Source: Rhodoferax sp. (lineage in GTDB: Bacteria; Pseudomonadota; Gammaproteobacteria; Burkholderiales; Burkholderiaceae_C). From it: 64,000 bases of DNA. The translations under genes were made by a program, and so were the position numbers. Below the pieces are notes generated by a model. The model did no database searches and was not told the origin of the DNA. It saw only the letters and a program-made list of their open reading frames with translations. The stretch is from contig JARLJI010000058.1 in NCBI GenBank assembly GCA_031291295.1, positions 62,001 to 126,000 of the forward strand. The letters are read 5' to 3'. Shown here in pieces: positions 55,486-64,000 of this stretch. Positions within the stretch are counted from its first letter, which is position 1. The number at the start of each line of letters is the position of its first letter.

Positions 55486-56739
55486 TCAGCGCAACAGGCG
55501 CTCGACCCCCAGCCCTTCGAGGTCGATTGCAGGGGCCTGGCCGGCGATCAAATCGGCCACGATGCGCGCGCTGCCGCAGCTCAGCGCCCAGCCGCTGGCG
55601 CCGTGGCCCAGGTTCAGCCATAGGCCCGGCACGCCGCTGGCGCCGAGCACCGGCGGTCCGTCGGGCAGCATGGGGCGCGCGCCTTTCCATTCCTGCACAC
55701 CGCCGGACAGCTGGGCGGCGCCGGGAAACCAGTCGTGCAGCACCTTGTACAGCGTCTGCAGCGAGGCGGCGCGCTTGTGGCCGGGCGCGCCGCCGATCTC
55801 CGCGCCGCCGGCCACCCGCACGCGCTGGCCCAGACGCGTGATGGCGACCTGGTAGCGCTCGTCCATGACGGCGCTGAGCGGTGCATTGAGCGGCTCGCGA
55901 ATGTGGGCGCTGATCGAATGGCCATACACCGGCGCGATGGGAACCGACAGGCCCAGCGGCTTGAGCAACGACGCCGACGCCACGCCGGCGCACAGCACGA
56001 GCGCATCAAAGCGTCTGCGCTTGGCCTCGCCTGCTACATAAAGCGTGGCGGGTACGGATCGTCCGATGCGGGTGACCGTGGTATTGGATAGAAAGCTGGC
56101 ACCCAGCAGCTGGGCGCCGATCTTCAGCCCCATCGCGAACTGGCGGCAGTTGCCCACTTCGTCACGTGGCAGGTGGATGGCGCCTGCCAGCGCGGTGTCG
56201 GCGTTGAGTGCGGGCTCGATCCGGCGTGCTTCAGCCGCGTCGATTTCCCGCAAGGCCACGCCCGCGTCGCGCAGCACCTGCAGCGCGGGTTGCGCCAGCT
56301 GCTGGTCTTTGCCGGAGCGCAGCAGCATCAGATAGCCCTCGCTGCGTTCGTATTCCAGGGGCAGGTCGGCGTTGAGTTGGCGCAGCCGCTCGGAACTGTA
56401 AAAAGCCAGCCGCTGCAGGCGCGCGCGATTCGCCAGATAGGTCTCCAGTTTGCAGGCACGCCGCCACTTCCAGATCCAGGCCAGGTCGCCGGCTGAAAGC
56501 GGCCGGCCGATCCGGACCGCGGCGTGGCGGCTCAACAGGGAGCGCAAGACCTTGGCCGGCATGCCCGGCGCGGCCCACGGCGTCACGGAGCCGGGAGCGA
56601 CCATGCCGGCGTTGGCAAAGCTGGCTTCCTCGGCGGCGGCGGCGTGCCGCTCGAAGACGGTCACTTCATGGCCGTCGGCGGCCAGCTCATAGGCCGTGGT
56701 GACACCGATGATGCCGGCGCCGATGATCGCGATTTTCAT
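55486..56739 (-). CDS. dadA: D-amino acid dehydrogenase small subunit
   Basis: FAD-dependent, membrane-associated dehydrogenase of 417 residues that oxidises D-amino acids such as D-alanine. The FAD-binding motif IGAGIIGVTTAYELAADGHEVTVFE opens the protein. Other DadA segments are ANAGMVAPGSVTPWAAPG and PVLGASGVPGLWLNLGHGASGW. No Shine-Dalgarno site precedes the start; an intrinsic terminator lies 13 bases upstream. Confidence 0.93.
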   Translation of the reverse strand: MKIAIIGAGIIGVTTAYELAADGHEVTVFERHAAAAEEASFANAGMVAPGSVTPWAAPGMPAKVLRSLLSRHAAVRIGRPLSAGDLAWIWKWRRACKLETYLANRARLQRLAFYSSERLRQLNADLPLEYERSEGYLMLLRSGKDQQLAQPALQVLRDAGVALREIDAAEARRIEPALNADTALAGAIHLPRDEVGNCRQFAMGLKIGAQLLGASFLSNTTVTRIGRSVPATLYVAGEAKRRRFDALVLCAGVASASLLKPLGLSVPIAPVYGHSISAHIREPLNAPLSAVMDERYQVAITRLGQRVRVAGGAEIGGAPGHKRAASLQTLYKVLHDWFPGAAQLSGGVQEWKGARPMLPDGPPVLGASGVPGLWLNLGHGASGWALSCGSARIVADLIAGQAPAIDLEGLGVERLLR

Positions 56740-56751
56740 GGATGGGGGTCG

Positions 56752-56775
56752 TTAAAAAAGCGGGCTGCGGCCCGC
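56752..56775 (-). terminator. intrinsic terminator just upstream of dadA
   Basis: On the minus strand GCGGGC-CGCA-GCCCGC (56760-56775) is followed by a T6 tract (56754-56759). It ends the amidase transcript 190 bases downstream of that gene, and lies only 13 bases before the dadA start codon, so it could also act as an attenuator for dadA. Confidence 0.75.
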
Positions 56776-56967
56776 CAGACAGGTGCCGAGGATATACGAG
56801 TGGCCAGGCGCGGGCTTTACTTGAGCCGGCGCTGCAGCAGCAGCACGGCGGCTGCGGTCGGCACCAAGCCATGCGCCGCACCAGGCTTGGGCAGGCCGCT
56901 CGCCGCCCGCAAGATTCAGCATGAAAAGTGCCTCCAGCCCATGAGGGACATGGACCAGGCGCTATGG

Positions 56968-58344
56968 TTATTGAAGTGCCTGCTCGGCCTGCAGGGCAAG
57001 ATTCAGCACCGTGTCGTCGCGCAGCGCGCCGTGCCAGAGCATCAGGCCCACGGGCAACTCGTCCGCCGTGTGACACGGAATCGAGATGGCGCAGCCGTCC
57101 AGCATATTGACCACGCTGGTGTTGCGCAGCAGCAGGGCGTTGACGCGGAAGAACTCGGCGTCGCGCGCCGCATCCTGGGCCGCGTCCAGCCCTTGCGCCG
57201 GGGCCACGTCGGCGATCAAAGGCGCCACGATGGGCACGGTCGGCGACAGTACGGCGTCAAAGCCCTGCAGCGCGGCTTCCACACTGGCAATCCAGCCGCT
57301 CCTGGCCTGCATCAGATCGATGTACTCGTACGCCTTCATGGCCGCGCCGCGCTGGATGCGCGTCGCCACGCGCGGGTCGTAAGCCGCCGCGTGGCGCTCC
57401 AGCAGGGGCCGGTGCCAGCTGTAGCTTTCCGCGGCGGAGAAACCGCCCGTGGACTGGAGTGCGCCGAGATCGCGAATCGCGGCCAGCGGAATTTCTTCAA
57501 TGCGGGCGCCGGCCGCGCGCAGCACCTGCAGCGTACGCGCAAAGGCGCGCGCCACCGTGGTATCGAGCCCATCCAGCATGCCGGTCGTGACTACTGCCAG
57601 GCGGTAGCTCGAGAGCGGGGCGTTGCTGCGGATGATGCGCCGCGCCGCCAGAATCTGGTGCGCCAGCATGGCGTCGCGCACCGAGCGCGTCATGGCGCAG
57701 GCGGTGTCCAGCGTGCTGGACAAGGGCAGGGCGCCTTCGGTGGGGACCAGCCGCGCGGTGTTTTTGAAACCCACGATGCCGTTCAGCGCGGCCGGGATGC
57801 GGATCGAGCCGCCGGTATCGGAGCCCAAGCCAATGAAGGCGGCTCCCGTCGCCACCGATACGGCTGCGCCCGAAGAGGAGCCGCCGGGAATGCGGGCCGG
57901 CGAGGCCGCGCCGTCAGCGGGCTGATTGAACCGGCCGTCCCACGCCGCCGGGGTGCCGAAATGCGGATTGGTGCCCACGCCCGAAAACGCGAATTCCACC
58001 ATGTTGGTGCGCCCGATCAGAGCGCCGCCGGCCGCCCGCAGGCGCGCCACGGCGGGGCCATCTGCGGTCGCGGCGGGCGCACCGACCAGCACGGCCGATC
58101 CGGCGGCCGTGGTCTGTCCCGCGATGTCAAAAAGGTCCTTGACCGAGATGGCGAGGCCGGCCAGCGGCCGGTAGGTCCGGGCCTCGTCGCCGGCGACACT
58201 GCGGGCCTCGTGGAACATGGTTTTGAGAAAAACATGGTCGCAGGCGGCAGACTGGGCGGCAGCAATGGATTTTTCAATTTCCGCGCTTGCGCTGGTCTGG
58301 CCGGAGCGGATGTGTTGCAGGGTGGTGTGGAGGTCGGCGAGCAT
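56968..58344 (-). CDS. amidase (amidase signature family)
   Basis: Hydrolase of 458 residues with a Ser-cisSer-Lys triad: K69 in AISVKDLFD, the cis-serine near S157 in IPGGSSSGAAVS, and the nucleophile S180 in LGSDTGGSIRIPA. Such enzymes cleave amides; the sequence fits the aryl/aliphatic amidase or AtzF-like group but not GatA, which is part of GatCAB. It is followed by 190 bases with only the terminator seen. Confidence 0.92.
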   Translation of the reverse strand: MLADLHTTLQHIRSGQTSASAEIEKSIAAAQSAACDHVFLKTMFHEARSVAGDEARTYRPLAGLAISVKDLFDIAGQTTAAGSAVLVGAPAATADGPAVARLRAAGGALIGRTNMVEFAFSGVGTNPHFGTPAAWDGRFNQPADGAASPARIPGGSSSGAAVSVATGAAFIGLGSDTGGSIRIPAALNGIVGFKNTARLVPTEGALPLSSTLDTACAMTRSVRDAMLAHQILAARRIIRSNAPLSSYRLAVVTTGMLDGLDTTVARAFARTLQVLRAAGARIEEIPLAAIRDLGALQSTGGFSAAESYSWHRPLLERHAAAYDPRVATRIQRGAAMKAYEYIDLMQARSGWIASVEAALQGFDAVLSPTVPIVAPLIADVAPAQGLDAAQDAARDAEFFRVNALLLRNTSVVNMLDGCAISIPCHTADELPVGLMLWHGALRDDTVLNLALQAEQALQ

Positions 58345-58362
58345 GATTTCTGAGAGGCGGTG

Positions 58363-58411
58363 TGCTAGAATCCTTGGGTTTTGCTGAATGGCTTTGATGG
58401 CTGTTCAGCAA
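58363..58411 (+). promoter_or_regulatory. rpsB promoter and leader hairpin
   Basis: Extended -10 TGCTAGAAT at 58363-58371 lies about 185 bases before rpsB. Directly after the expected start point, TTGCTGAA (58381-58388) and TTCAGCAA (58404-58411) form an 8-base stem. A long structured leader before rpsB fits known S2 feedback control, inferred here. Confidence 0.5.
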
Positions 58412-58557
58412 GGCAAATCGCAAACCAGTCCGGATAAGGTGTTTGCAGCGTATGTGCATGCAGCGTATACGCGGCAAAAGGTATTGCGGCCTTCGGGGCA
58501 TATCTCGGGGGTTGCAATAGCGGACTGGATTTTAGACCCAACCTTTGGAGTTCAACT

Positions 58558-59310
58558 ATGTCCGTTACCATGCGTGAAATGCTGGAAGCCGGTGTCCACT
58601 TCGGTCACCAAACGCGCTTCTGGAACCCGAAGATGGCCCCGTATATCTTCGGCCATCGCAACAAAATCCACATCATCAACCTCGAAAAATCGCTGCCGAT
58701 GTTCGAGGAGGCCGCCAAGTTCGTGCGCCAGTTGTCCGCCAACCGCGGCACCATCCTGATGGTCGGCACCAAGCGCCAGGCCCGCGACATCGTCGCGACG
58801 GAAGCCAAGCGCGCCGGCGTGCCTTACGTCGACCAGCGCTGGCTCGGCGGCATGCTGACCAATTTCAAGACGGTCAAGACCTCCATCAAGCGCCTGAAAG
58901 ACATGAAGGCGCAGCAGGAAGGCGGTCTGGATGCCATGAGCAAGAAAGAGCAGCTCATGTTCGCCCGCGAGATGGAAAAGCTCGAAAAAGACATCGGCGG
59001 CATTCAGGACATGACGGCCCTGCCGGATGCGATCTTCGTGATCGACGTCGGCTACCACAAGATTGCCATCGCCGAAGCCAAGAAGCTCGGCATCCCGCTG
59101 ATTGGTGTGGTGGATTCCAACCACTCCCCGGTGGGCATCGACTACGTGATCCCCGGTAACGACGACTCCTCCAAGGCGGTGCAGTTGTATGCCCGCGGTA
59201 TCGCGGACGCGATCCTGGAAGGTCGTTCCAACGTCATGACCGACATGGTGAAGGCGGTGTCGGCCGAGAGCGGCGATGAATTTGTGGAAGTGAACGAAAC
59301 GGCGGCCTGA
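58558..59310 (+). CDS. rpsB: 30S ribosomal protein uS2
   Basis: Structural protein of 250 residues of the small subunit. It opens [25 protein letters not shown], as all S2 proteins do, with the [24 protein letters not shown] and [19 protein letters not shown] segments. GGAG six bases upstream supports the start. First gene of the rpsB-tsf block; an attenuator follows it. Confidence 0.98.
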   Translation: MSVTMREMLEAGVHFGHQTRFWNPKMAPYIFGHRNKIHIINLEKSLPMFEEAAKFVRQLSANRGTILMVGTKRQARDIVATEAKRAGVPYVDQRWLGGMLTNFKTVKTSIKRLKDMKAQQEGGLDAMSKKEQLMFAREMEKLEKDIGGIQDMTALPDAIFVIDVGYHKIAIAEAKKLGIPLIGVVDSNHSPVGIDYVIPGNDDSSKAVQLYARGIADAILEGRSNVMTDMVKAVSAESGDEFVEVNETAA

Positions 59311-59340
59311 AGCGCGCCCCCTGACGCGAACCGACGCGGA

Positions 59341-59372
59341 AAAAGTGGGGCTTCATGGCCCCTTTTTTTTTA
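59341..59372 (+). terminator. intrinsic terminator/attenuator between rpsB and tsf
   Basis: GGGGC (59348-59352), a six-base loop, GCCCC (59359-59363) and a T9 run. It follows rpsB by about 40 bases. Partial readthrough here would set a higher level of rpsB than tsf, as in E. coli. Confidence 0.85.
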
Positions 59373-59415
59373 ACTCCCTTGTTAATTGAATTGAACTGAA
59401 GTGACGGAGAAACAA

Positions 59416-60339
59416 ATGGCTGCAATTACCGCAAGCATGGTGGCTGAACTGCGCGGCAAGACCGACGCGCCGATGATGGAATGCAAGAAGGCACTGACGG
59501 AAGCCGAAGGCAACATGGAAAAGGCCGAAGAGTTGCTGCGCGTCAAGCTCGGGAACAAGGCCGGCAAGGCCGCCGCCCGCATCACCGCGGAAGGCGTTGT
59601 CGCCAGCTTTATCGAGGGCACCACGGGTGCCTTGCTCGAAGTCAATTGCGAAACCGACTTCGTGACCAAGAACGACAGCTTTCTGGCGCTGACCCGGGCT
59701 GCGGTCGAACTGATCGCCAGGAACAATCCGGCCGACGCGGCGGCCCTGGGCGCGCTAGCCTACAGCCAGGACGGCTTTGGCCCGACGCTGGAAGATGTGC
59801 GCAGGGGACTGATCGGCAAGATCGGCGAAAACATGACCTTTCGCCGCTTCAAACGCTTTGCCTCGGGTGCCAAGCTGGCCACGTATGTGCACGGCACGCG
59901 CATCGGCGTGATGGTGGAATACGAAGGGGATGAGACCGCGGCCAGGGACGTTGCCATGCACGTGGCCGCCATGAAGCCGGTGGCCTTGTCCAGCGCCGAT
60001 GTGCCCGCCGAACTGGTGGCCAAGGAGCGTTCGGTGGCGGCTGCCAAGGCGGCTGAAGATGCCGCTACGGCAACCGCGGCCGGCAAGCCCGTGCAATCGC
60101 CTGAAATCGTGGCCAAGCGGGTGGAAGGCGGCGTGCAGAAGTTCCTCAAGGAAGTCTCGCTGTACAACCAGGCGTTCGTCAAGAATGACAAGCAGACGGT
60201 CGAGCAGATGCTGAAAGAGCGCGGCACCACGGTGAAGTCATTCACGCTGTACGTGGTCGGCGAAGGCATCGAGAAGAAGGCGGACGACTTTGCCGCCGAG
60301 GTGGCCGCCCAGGTCGCCGCCGCGAAACAAGGCGCTTAA
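59416..60339 (+). CDS. tsf: elongation factor Ts
   Basis: Guanine-nucleotide exchange factor for EF-Tu, 307 residues from the ATG at 59416 (GGAG seven bases upstream). The N-terminal UBA-like domain is [45 protein letters not shown]. The core has the FVTKNDSF segment. Length fits the family. Confidence 0.97.
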   Translation: MAAITASMVAELRGKTDAPMMECKKALTEAEGNMEKAEELLRVKLGNKAGKAAARITAEGVVASFIEGTTGALLEVNCETDFVTKNDSFLALTRAAVELIARNNPADAAALGALAYSQDGFGPTLEDVRRGLIGKIGENMTFRRFKRFASGAKLATYVHGTRIGVMVEYEGDETAARDVAMHVAAMKPVALSSADVPAELVAKERSVAAAKAAEDAATATAAGKPVQSPEIVAKRVEGGVQKFLKEVSLYNQAFVKNDKQTVEQMLKERGTTVKSFTLYVVGEGIEKKADDFAAEVAAQVAAAKQGA

Positions 60340-60378
60340 GTATTCCTTAAGCTTCGGGTCCGATACTTGCCGGACCCG
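60334..60378 (+). other. two inverted repeats in the tsf-pyrH spacer
   Basis: GCTTAAG/CTTAAGC (60334-60340, 60346-60352), overlapping the tsf stop, then CGGGTCCG/CGGACCCG (60355-60362, 60371-60378). No clear T tract follows, so they may stabilise or process the message rather than end it. Confidence 0.55.
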
Positions 60379-60430
60379 GGCCTTGCGCTTGTTACCCCGC
60401 TAAACTCACACCAACCCAAGGAGCCCCCAC

Positions 60431-61153
60431 ATGCCCGACGCCAAACCAGCCCACAAGCGCATCTTGTTGAAGCTGTCGGGCGAGGCCCTGATGGGGGACG
60501 ACGCGTTCGGCATCAACCGTGCGACCATCGTTCGCATGGTGGAAGAGATTGCCGAAGTGACCCGCCTGGGCGTGGAGATCGCCGTGGTGATCGGCGGCGG
60601 CAACATCTTTCGCGGCGTCGCCGGGGGCTCGGTCGGCATGGACCGGGCCACGGCCGACTACATGGGAATGCTGGCCACCGTGATGAATGCGCTGGCGCTG
60701 GCCGACACCATGAACAAGGCCGGGTTGACGGCGCGCGTGATGTCCGCCATTGCCATCGAGCAGGTGGTCGAGCCGTATGTGCGGCCCAAGGCGCTGCAGT
60801 ACCTGGAAGAGGGCAAGGTGGTGATTTTTGCCGCCGGCACGGGCAACCCATTTTTCACCACCGATACCGCTGCGGCACTGCGCGGCGCGGAGATCGGTGC
60901 GGAACTGGTGCTCAAGGCCACCAAGGTGGACGGGGTGTACTCGGCGGACCCGAAAAAGGATCCGAGCGCGACCCGCTATACCAAAATATCGTTTGACGAA
61001 GCGATCGCGAAAAATCTGGGCATCCTGGACGCCACGGCCTTTGCGCTGTGCCGCGACCAGAAGCTGCCGATCAAGGTGTTCTCCATTTTCAAACACGGTG
61101 CGCTCAAGCGGGTGGTGATGGGAGAGGACGAAGGAACGCTGGTGTATGTCTGA
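60431..61153 (+). CDS. pyrH: UMP kinase
   Basis: Phosphorylates UMP to UDP; 240 residues of the amino acid kinase family, which is distinct from eukaryotic UMP kinases. Segments are [41 protein letters not shown] and [26 protein letters not shown] precedes the start. It sits in the conserved tsf-pyrH-frr order. Confidence 0.97.
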   Translation: MPDAKPAHKRILLKLSGEALMGDDAFGINRATIVRMVEEIAEVTRLGVEIAVVIGGGNIFRGVAGGSVGMDRATADYMGMLATVMNALALADTMNKAGLTARVMSAIAIEQVVEPYVRPKALQYLEEGKVVIFAAGTGNPFFTTDTAAALRGAEIGAELVLKATKVDGVYSADPKKDPSATRYTKISFDEAIAKNLGILDATAFALCRDQKLPIKVFSIFKHGALKRVVMGEDEGTLVYV

Positions 61154-61163
61154 GGAGAGAAAC

Positions 61164-61724
61164 ATGACAATTGCCGACATCAAGAAGACGACGGAAGCGA
61201 AGATGGATCAGTCCATCAGCGCGTTCAAAAGCAACCTTACCAAGATCCGCACGGGACGGGCCAACCCGGCTCTGCTGGACACGTTGCATATCGACTATTA
61301 CGGCACCCTGATGCCCATCAACCAGGTGGCCAATGTGTCGCTGCTGGATTCGCGCACCATCAGCATCCAGCCCTGGGAAAAAGGCATGGGTGCCAAGATC
61401 GAAAAGGCGATCCGCGAGAGCGACCTGGGGCTGAATCCCTCGTCCATGGGCGACCTGATTCGCGTGCCGATGCCACCCATGAGCGAAGAGCGCCGCAAGG
61501 AGCTCACCAAGGTGGTCAAGAGCGAGGGCGAAGGTGCCAAGATCGCCGTGCGCAATCTGCGCCGCGATGGCAACGAAGCGGTCAAGAAACTGGTGAAAGA
61601 CAAACTGGCGTCCGAGGACGACCAGAAGCGGGCCGAGGCAGAGATCCAGAAGGTGACCGACCGGCACATCGCCGAGATCGACCATCTGGTGGCGGCCAAG
61701 GAGCAGGACATCATGGCGGTCTAG
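61164..61724 (+). CDS. frr: ribosome recycling factor
   Basis: Splits post-termination ribosomes with EF-G; 186 residues from MTIADIKK at 61164 (AGGAGAG just upstream). The tRNA-mimic three-helix domain has [16 protein letters not shown] and [21 protein letters not shown]. Length matches the family norm of 185. It follows pyrH by ten bases. Confidence 0.97.
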   Translation: MTIADIKKTTEAKMDQSISAFKSNLTKIRTGRANPALLDTLHIDYYGTLMPINQVANVSLLDSRTISIQPWEKGMGAKIEKAIRESDLGLNPSSMGDLIRVPMPPMSEERRKELTKVVKSEGEGAKIAVRNLRRDGNEAVKKLVKDKLASEDDQKRAEAEIQKVTDRHIAEIDHLVAAKEQDIMAV

Positions 61725-61755
61725 CAGTGCCCCCACGCCGGTCCAGTCCAACACC

Positions 61756-62478
61756 ATGAGCCAAGTACCTCACCACATCGCCATCGTGATGGACGGTAAC
61801 GGCCGCTGGGCGACGCGCCGGTATTTGCCGCGCGTGGCCGGTCACAAGCAGGGCGTCGATGCACTGAATCGCTGCGTCAGGGCCTGTGCGGCGAGGGGCG
61901 TGGCGGTGCTCACCGTCTTTGCGTTTTCTTCCGAGAACTGGAATCGTCCGGTCGAGGAGGTGTCGGGTTTGATGGAACTGCTGGTCATGGCCCTGGGCCG
62001 GGAAGTGCCCAAGCTCAAGGCCGAGGGGGTGCAGCTGCATTTCGTGGGCGAGCGTGCGGGCCTGTCCGACAAGGTCAGCGCGGGTCTGGCCCAGGCCGAG
62101 GCCGTGACGGCACACAACACGCGACTGGTGCTCAACGTTTGTTTCAACTATGGCGGCCGCTGGGACATCGCCCAGGCCGCAGCCCGGCTCGCAGCGCAGG
62201 GGCAGCCCTTGACGGAGGCCAGCCTTGACCGCGCGATGGCGCTGGCGCATGTGCCGGATCCGGACTTGCTGATCCGCACCGGCGGCGAGCAGCGCATCAG
62301 CAATTTTCTGCTGTGGCAGGCGGCGTACTCGGAACTCTATTTCAGTGACAGCCTGTGGCCCGAGTTTGATGAAGCCGAACTCGATGCCGCGATTGCTGTG
62401 TTCAACCGGCGCGAGCGCCGCTTTGGCAAGACTTCCGCGCAGCTCGCCGGTGTGGCGAACGCGCAGAAGGTGGCCTGA
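61756..62478 (+). CDS. uppS: undecaprenyl diphosphate synthase
   Basis: Cis-prenyltransferase of 240 residues that makes the C55 lipid carrier for cell-wall synthesis. The catalytic region is HIAIVMDGNGRWATRRYLPRVAGHKQGV, and the later motifs are FAFSSENWNRP and DLLIRTGGEQRISNFLLWQAAYSELYF. It is followed closely by cdsA. Confidence 0.96.
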   Translation: MSQVPHHIAIVMDGNGRWATRRYLPRVAGHKQGVDALNRCVRACAARGVAVLTVFAFSSENWNRPVEEVSGLMELLVMALGREVPKLKAEGVQLHFVGERAGLSDKVSAGLAQAEAVTAHNTRLVLNVCFNYGGRWDIAQAAARLAAQGQPLTEASLDRAMALAHVPDPDLLIRTGGEQRISNFLLWQAAYSELYFSDSLWPEFDEAELDAAIAVFNRRERRFGKTSAQLAGVANAQKVA

Positions 62479-62487
62479 AAAAGCTTC

Positions 62488-63333
62488 ATGCTCAAACAGC
62501 GCATCATCACCGCCCTGGTCTTGCTGGCCATCCTGCTGCCAGCCCTGTTTTACCCGTCGCCCGATCCGTTTTGCGCCATCACGTTGGTGCTGATCGCGGC
62601 CGGTGCTTGGGAATGGGGGCGCCTCAATGGCTGCAGTAACCCGCTGGCCTGGCTGCTGGGCGCAGCCTGTGTGCTTTTGTGCGTTGGCAGCTGGGCTTTC
62701 GGCCTGTTGTCCACGCCCACGCCCTGGCTGTGGCGCTGTGTCGGCGCGGCGTGGGTGCTGGTGGGCGCGTGGCTATTGCGCACCGGTGTGGCGGGCTGGC
62801 CGCGTATTGCAAGGCCCATCCGGCTCGTCGGCGGGCTCGCTGCCGTATGGCTGGCCTGGCTGGCGATGGCCCAGGCGCGCGTGATCGGCATCAACTTCCT
62901 GTTGTCCATCCTGCTGCTGGTCTGGGTCGCCGACATCTTTGCGTATTTCGCCGGGCGGGCCTTCGGCACCCGCTTCACCCGGGGCAAGCTGGCCCCTGCC
63001 ATCAGTCCGGGCAAGAGTTGGGAGGGGGTCTGGGGCGGAATGGCCGGGGTGGCCTTGCTGGCCGTCCTGTGGGTCTGGGCCGACGCGGCCTGGCAGGCGC
63101 CGGTGGCCAGCTTATACAGCCGCCTGATCAGCATGGGCTGGTGGGTGCTGCTGCCCGCGGTTCTGTTTATGGCGGCCATGAGCGTGGTCGGCGATCTGGT
63201 GGAGTCGCTCATCAAGCGCAGTGCGGGCGTCAAGGACAGCAGCGGCCTGTTGCCTGGCCACGGCGGCGTGCTGGATCGGGTGGACGCCTTGCTGCCGACC
63301 CTGCCGCTGGCCATGATGCTGATCTCCTGGTGA
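62488..63333 (+). CDS. cdsA: phosphatidate cytidylyltransferase
   Basis: Inner-membrane enzyme of 281 residues that makes CDP-diacylglycerol from phosphatidate and CTP. Several membrane spans are followed by [12 protein letters not shown] and the CDS signature [37 protein letters not shown]. It ends five bases before dxr. Confidence 0.96.
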   Translation: MLKQRIITALVLLAILLPALFYPSPDPFCAITLVLIAAGAWEWGRLNGCSNPLAWLLGAACVLLCVGSWAFGLLSTPTPWLWRCVGAAWVLVGAWLLRTGVAGWPRIARPIRLVGGLAAVWLAWLAMAQARVIGINFLLSILLLVWVADIFAYFAGRAFGTRFTRGKLAPAISPGKSWEGVWGGMAGVALLAVLWVWADAAWQAPVASLYSRLISMGWWVLLPAVLFMAAMSVVGDLVESLIKRSAGVKDSSGLLPGHGGVLDRVDALLPTLPLAMMLISW

Positions 63334-63338
63334 CGGCC

Positions 63339-64000
63339 ATGAAGCAGCGCGTTACCGTTCTAGGCTCGACCGGTTCCATTGGCACCAGCACGCTCGATGT
63401 GATGGCCCGGCACCCGGACCGCTTCGAGGTGTTTGCCCTCAGCGCGGCCACCCGGGTCGACCTGATGCTGCAGCAGTGTGTGCAGTTCAAGCCCCGATTT
63501 GCCGTGATGGCCAGCGCCCCGCATGGCCGGGAACTGGCCCAAAAAATCAAGGCGAATGGGCTTGATGTCGAAGTACTGTATGGGCCAGATGCTATTGAAT
63601 TCGTAGCGTCCCATGAATTGACCGATACCGTCATGGCGGCCATCGTCGGGGCGGCCGGACTGGCCTCCTGCCTCGCTGCGGCCAGGGCGGGCAAGCGCCT
63701 GCTGCTGGCGAATAAAGAAGCGTTGGTGGTGGGCGGAGACGTGTTCATGCGAGCAGTCAGGGAGGGTGGGGCGATGCTGCTGCCGATCGACAGCGAGCAT
63801 TCCGCCATCTTTCAATCATTGCCCGAAGACCCTGCAAGCTGGTCGCAAAGGGTTGAGAAAATCATCCTCACGTCGTCTGGCGGACCGTTTCGCACGCGCG
63901 ACCCGGCGACGCTGCGCGATGTCACGCCTGACGAGGCCTGTGCGCATCCGAACTGGGTCATGGGACGCAAGATATCGGTGGATTCGGCCACCATGATGAA
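63339..64000 (+). CDS. dxr: 1-deoxy-D-xylulose 5-phosphate reductoisomerase (3' end cut by window)
   Basis: MEP-pathway enzyme that makes MEP with NADPH. The first 220 residues are visible. The NADPH-binding motif is [17 protein letters not shown]; the metal/substrate segment is [25 protein letters not shown] and [13 protein letters not shown] 17-base repeat core lies in the [11 protein letters not shown] segment without changing length. With ispD and ispF at 38761-39935, three MEP steps are in the window. Confidence 0.96.
   Translation, partial: MKQRVTVLGSTGSIGTSTLDVMARHPDRFEVFALSAATRVDLMLQQCVQFKPRFAVMASAPHGRELAQKIKANGLDVEVLYGPDAIEFVASHELTDTVMAAIVGAAGLASCLAAARAGKRLLLANKEALVVGGDVFMRAVREGGAMLLPIDSEHSAIFQSLPEDPASWSQRVEKIILTSSGGPFRTRDPATLRDVTPDEACAHPNWVMGRKISVDSATMM
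63591..63607 (+). repeat. 17-base dispersed repeat core inside dxr (copy 11)
   Basis: GCTATTGAATTCGTAGC, matching the nnr cores at 54353-54369 and 54878-54894 closely. It is read in frame. Confidence 0.5.

Overview
The window is one continuous, GC-rich bacterial chromosome segment. Its gene content points to Betaproteobacteria, order Burkholderiales, most likely family Comamonadaceae (Polaromonas/Rhodoferax/Variovorax-like). Supporting signs are the block rpsB-tsf-pyrH-frr-uppS-cdsA-dxr, ispD-ispF beside mfd, an OmpR/EnvZ-like pair, a PhaR polyhydroxyalkanoate regulator, DUF6172 and YciH proteins, and branched-chain-type (Liv) transport genes. A short dispersed repeat with a GCTAT...ATAGC core recurs throughout. 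I know such repeats from this family but cannot name this one. No prophage, CRISPR array, rRNA or intact insertion sequence was seen.

Layout. 1-2190: end of a PLP aminotransferase, then a less GC-rich, rearranged stretch with a small membrane-anchored hypothetical, a broken copy of the msrA 3' end and a frameshifted mazF remnant. 2189-4939 (minus strand): alcohol dehydrogenase, [2Fe-2S] ferredoxin and a CYP153-like P450, which look like a hydrocarbon or terpene hydroxylation operon. 5288-8071: exported msrB-msrA pair, an RNase D-like exonuclease and an SDR. 8077-12972: a truncated DUF6172 copy, ppsA, a SagB-type nitroreductase, a CapV-like patatin with no partner cyclase, and intact DUF6172. 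12998-16689: DEAD-box helicase and class A PBP. 16789-20113: polar amino acid ABC transporter followed by three small ORFs (unknown, YciH, DUF3820). 20207-24755: DAHP synthase, enoyl-CoA hydratase, class V aminotransferase and two small secreted proteins.

24923-30585 is a Liv-type ABC transporter, including a LivM-LivG fusion, divergent from a MarR regulator. A strong promoter bracketed by inverted half-sites lies between them. 30604-35146: HIT protein, MGMT-like protein, PhoD, SerB and a VapBC module. 35197-43429: mfd, ispDF, a two-component system and two exported proteins. 43434-50778: membrane glycosyltransferase, hydrolase, RelA with a degenerate hydrolase site, tRNA-Val, PhaR, RimO and tRNA-Leu. 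50802-58344: RNase R with no obvious start codon, SDR, NAD(P)HX repair enzyme, D-amino-acid dehydrogenase and amidase. 58558-64000: the translation, ribosome recycling, undecaprenyl, CDP-DAG and MEP block, with dxr cut by the window end.

The most unusual signal is the repeat family. At least eleven places carry its core, and many are inside or at the very ends of genes: shared stop codons in aroG and the MGMT-like gene, the VapC C-terminus, the signal peptide of a SIMPL protein, an in-frame insertion in nnr, and touching stops of ispF and the kinase. It behaves like a reading-frame-tolerant miniature element that reshapes protein ends.
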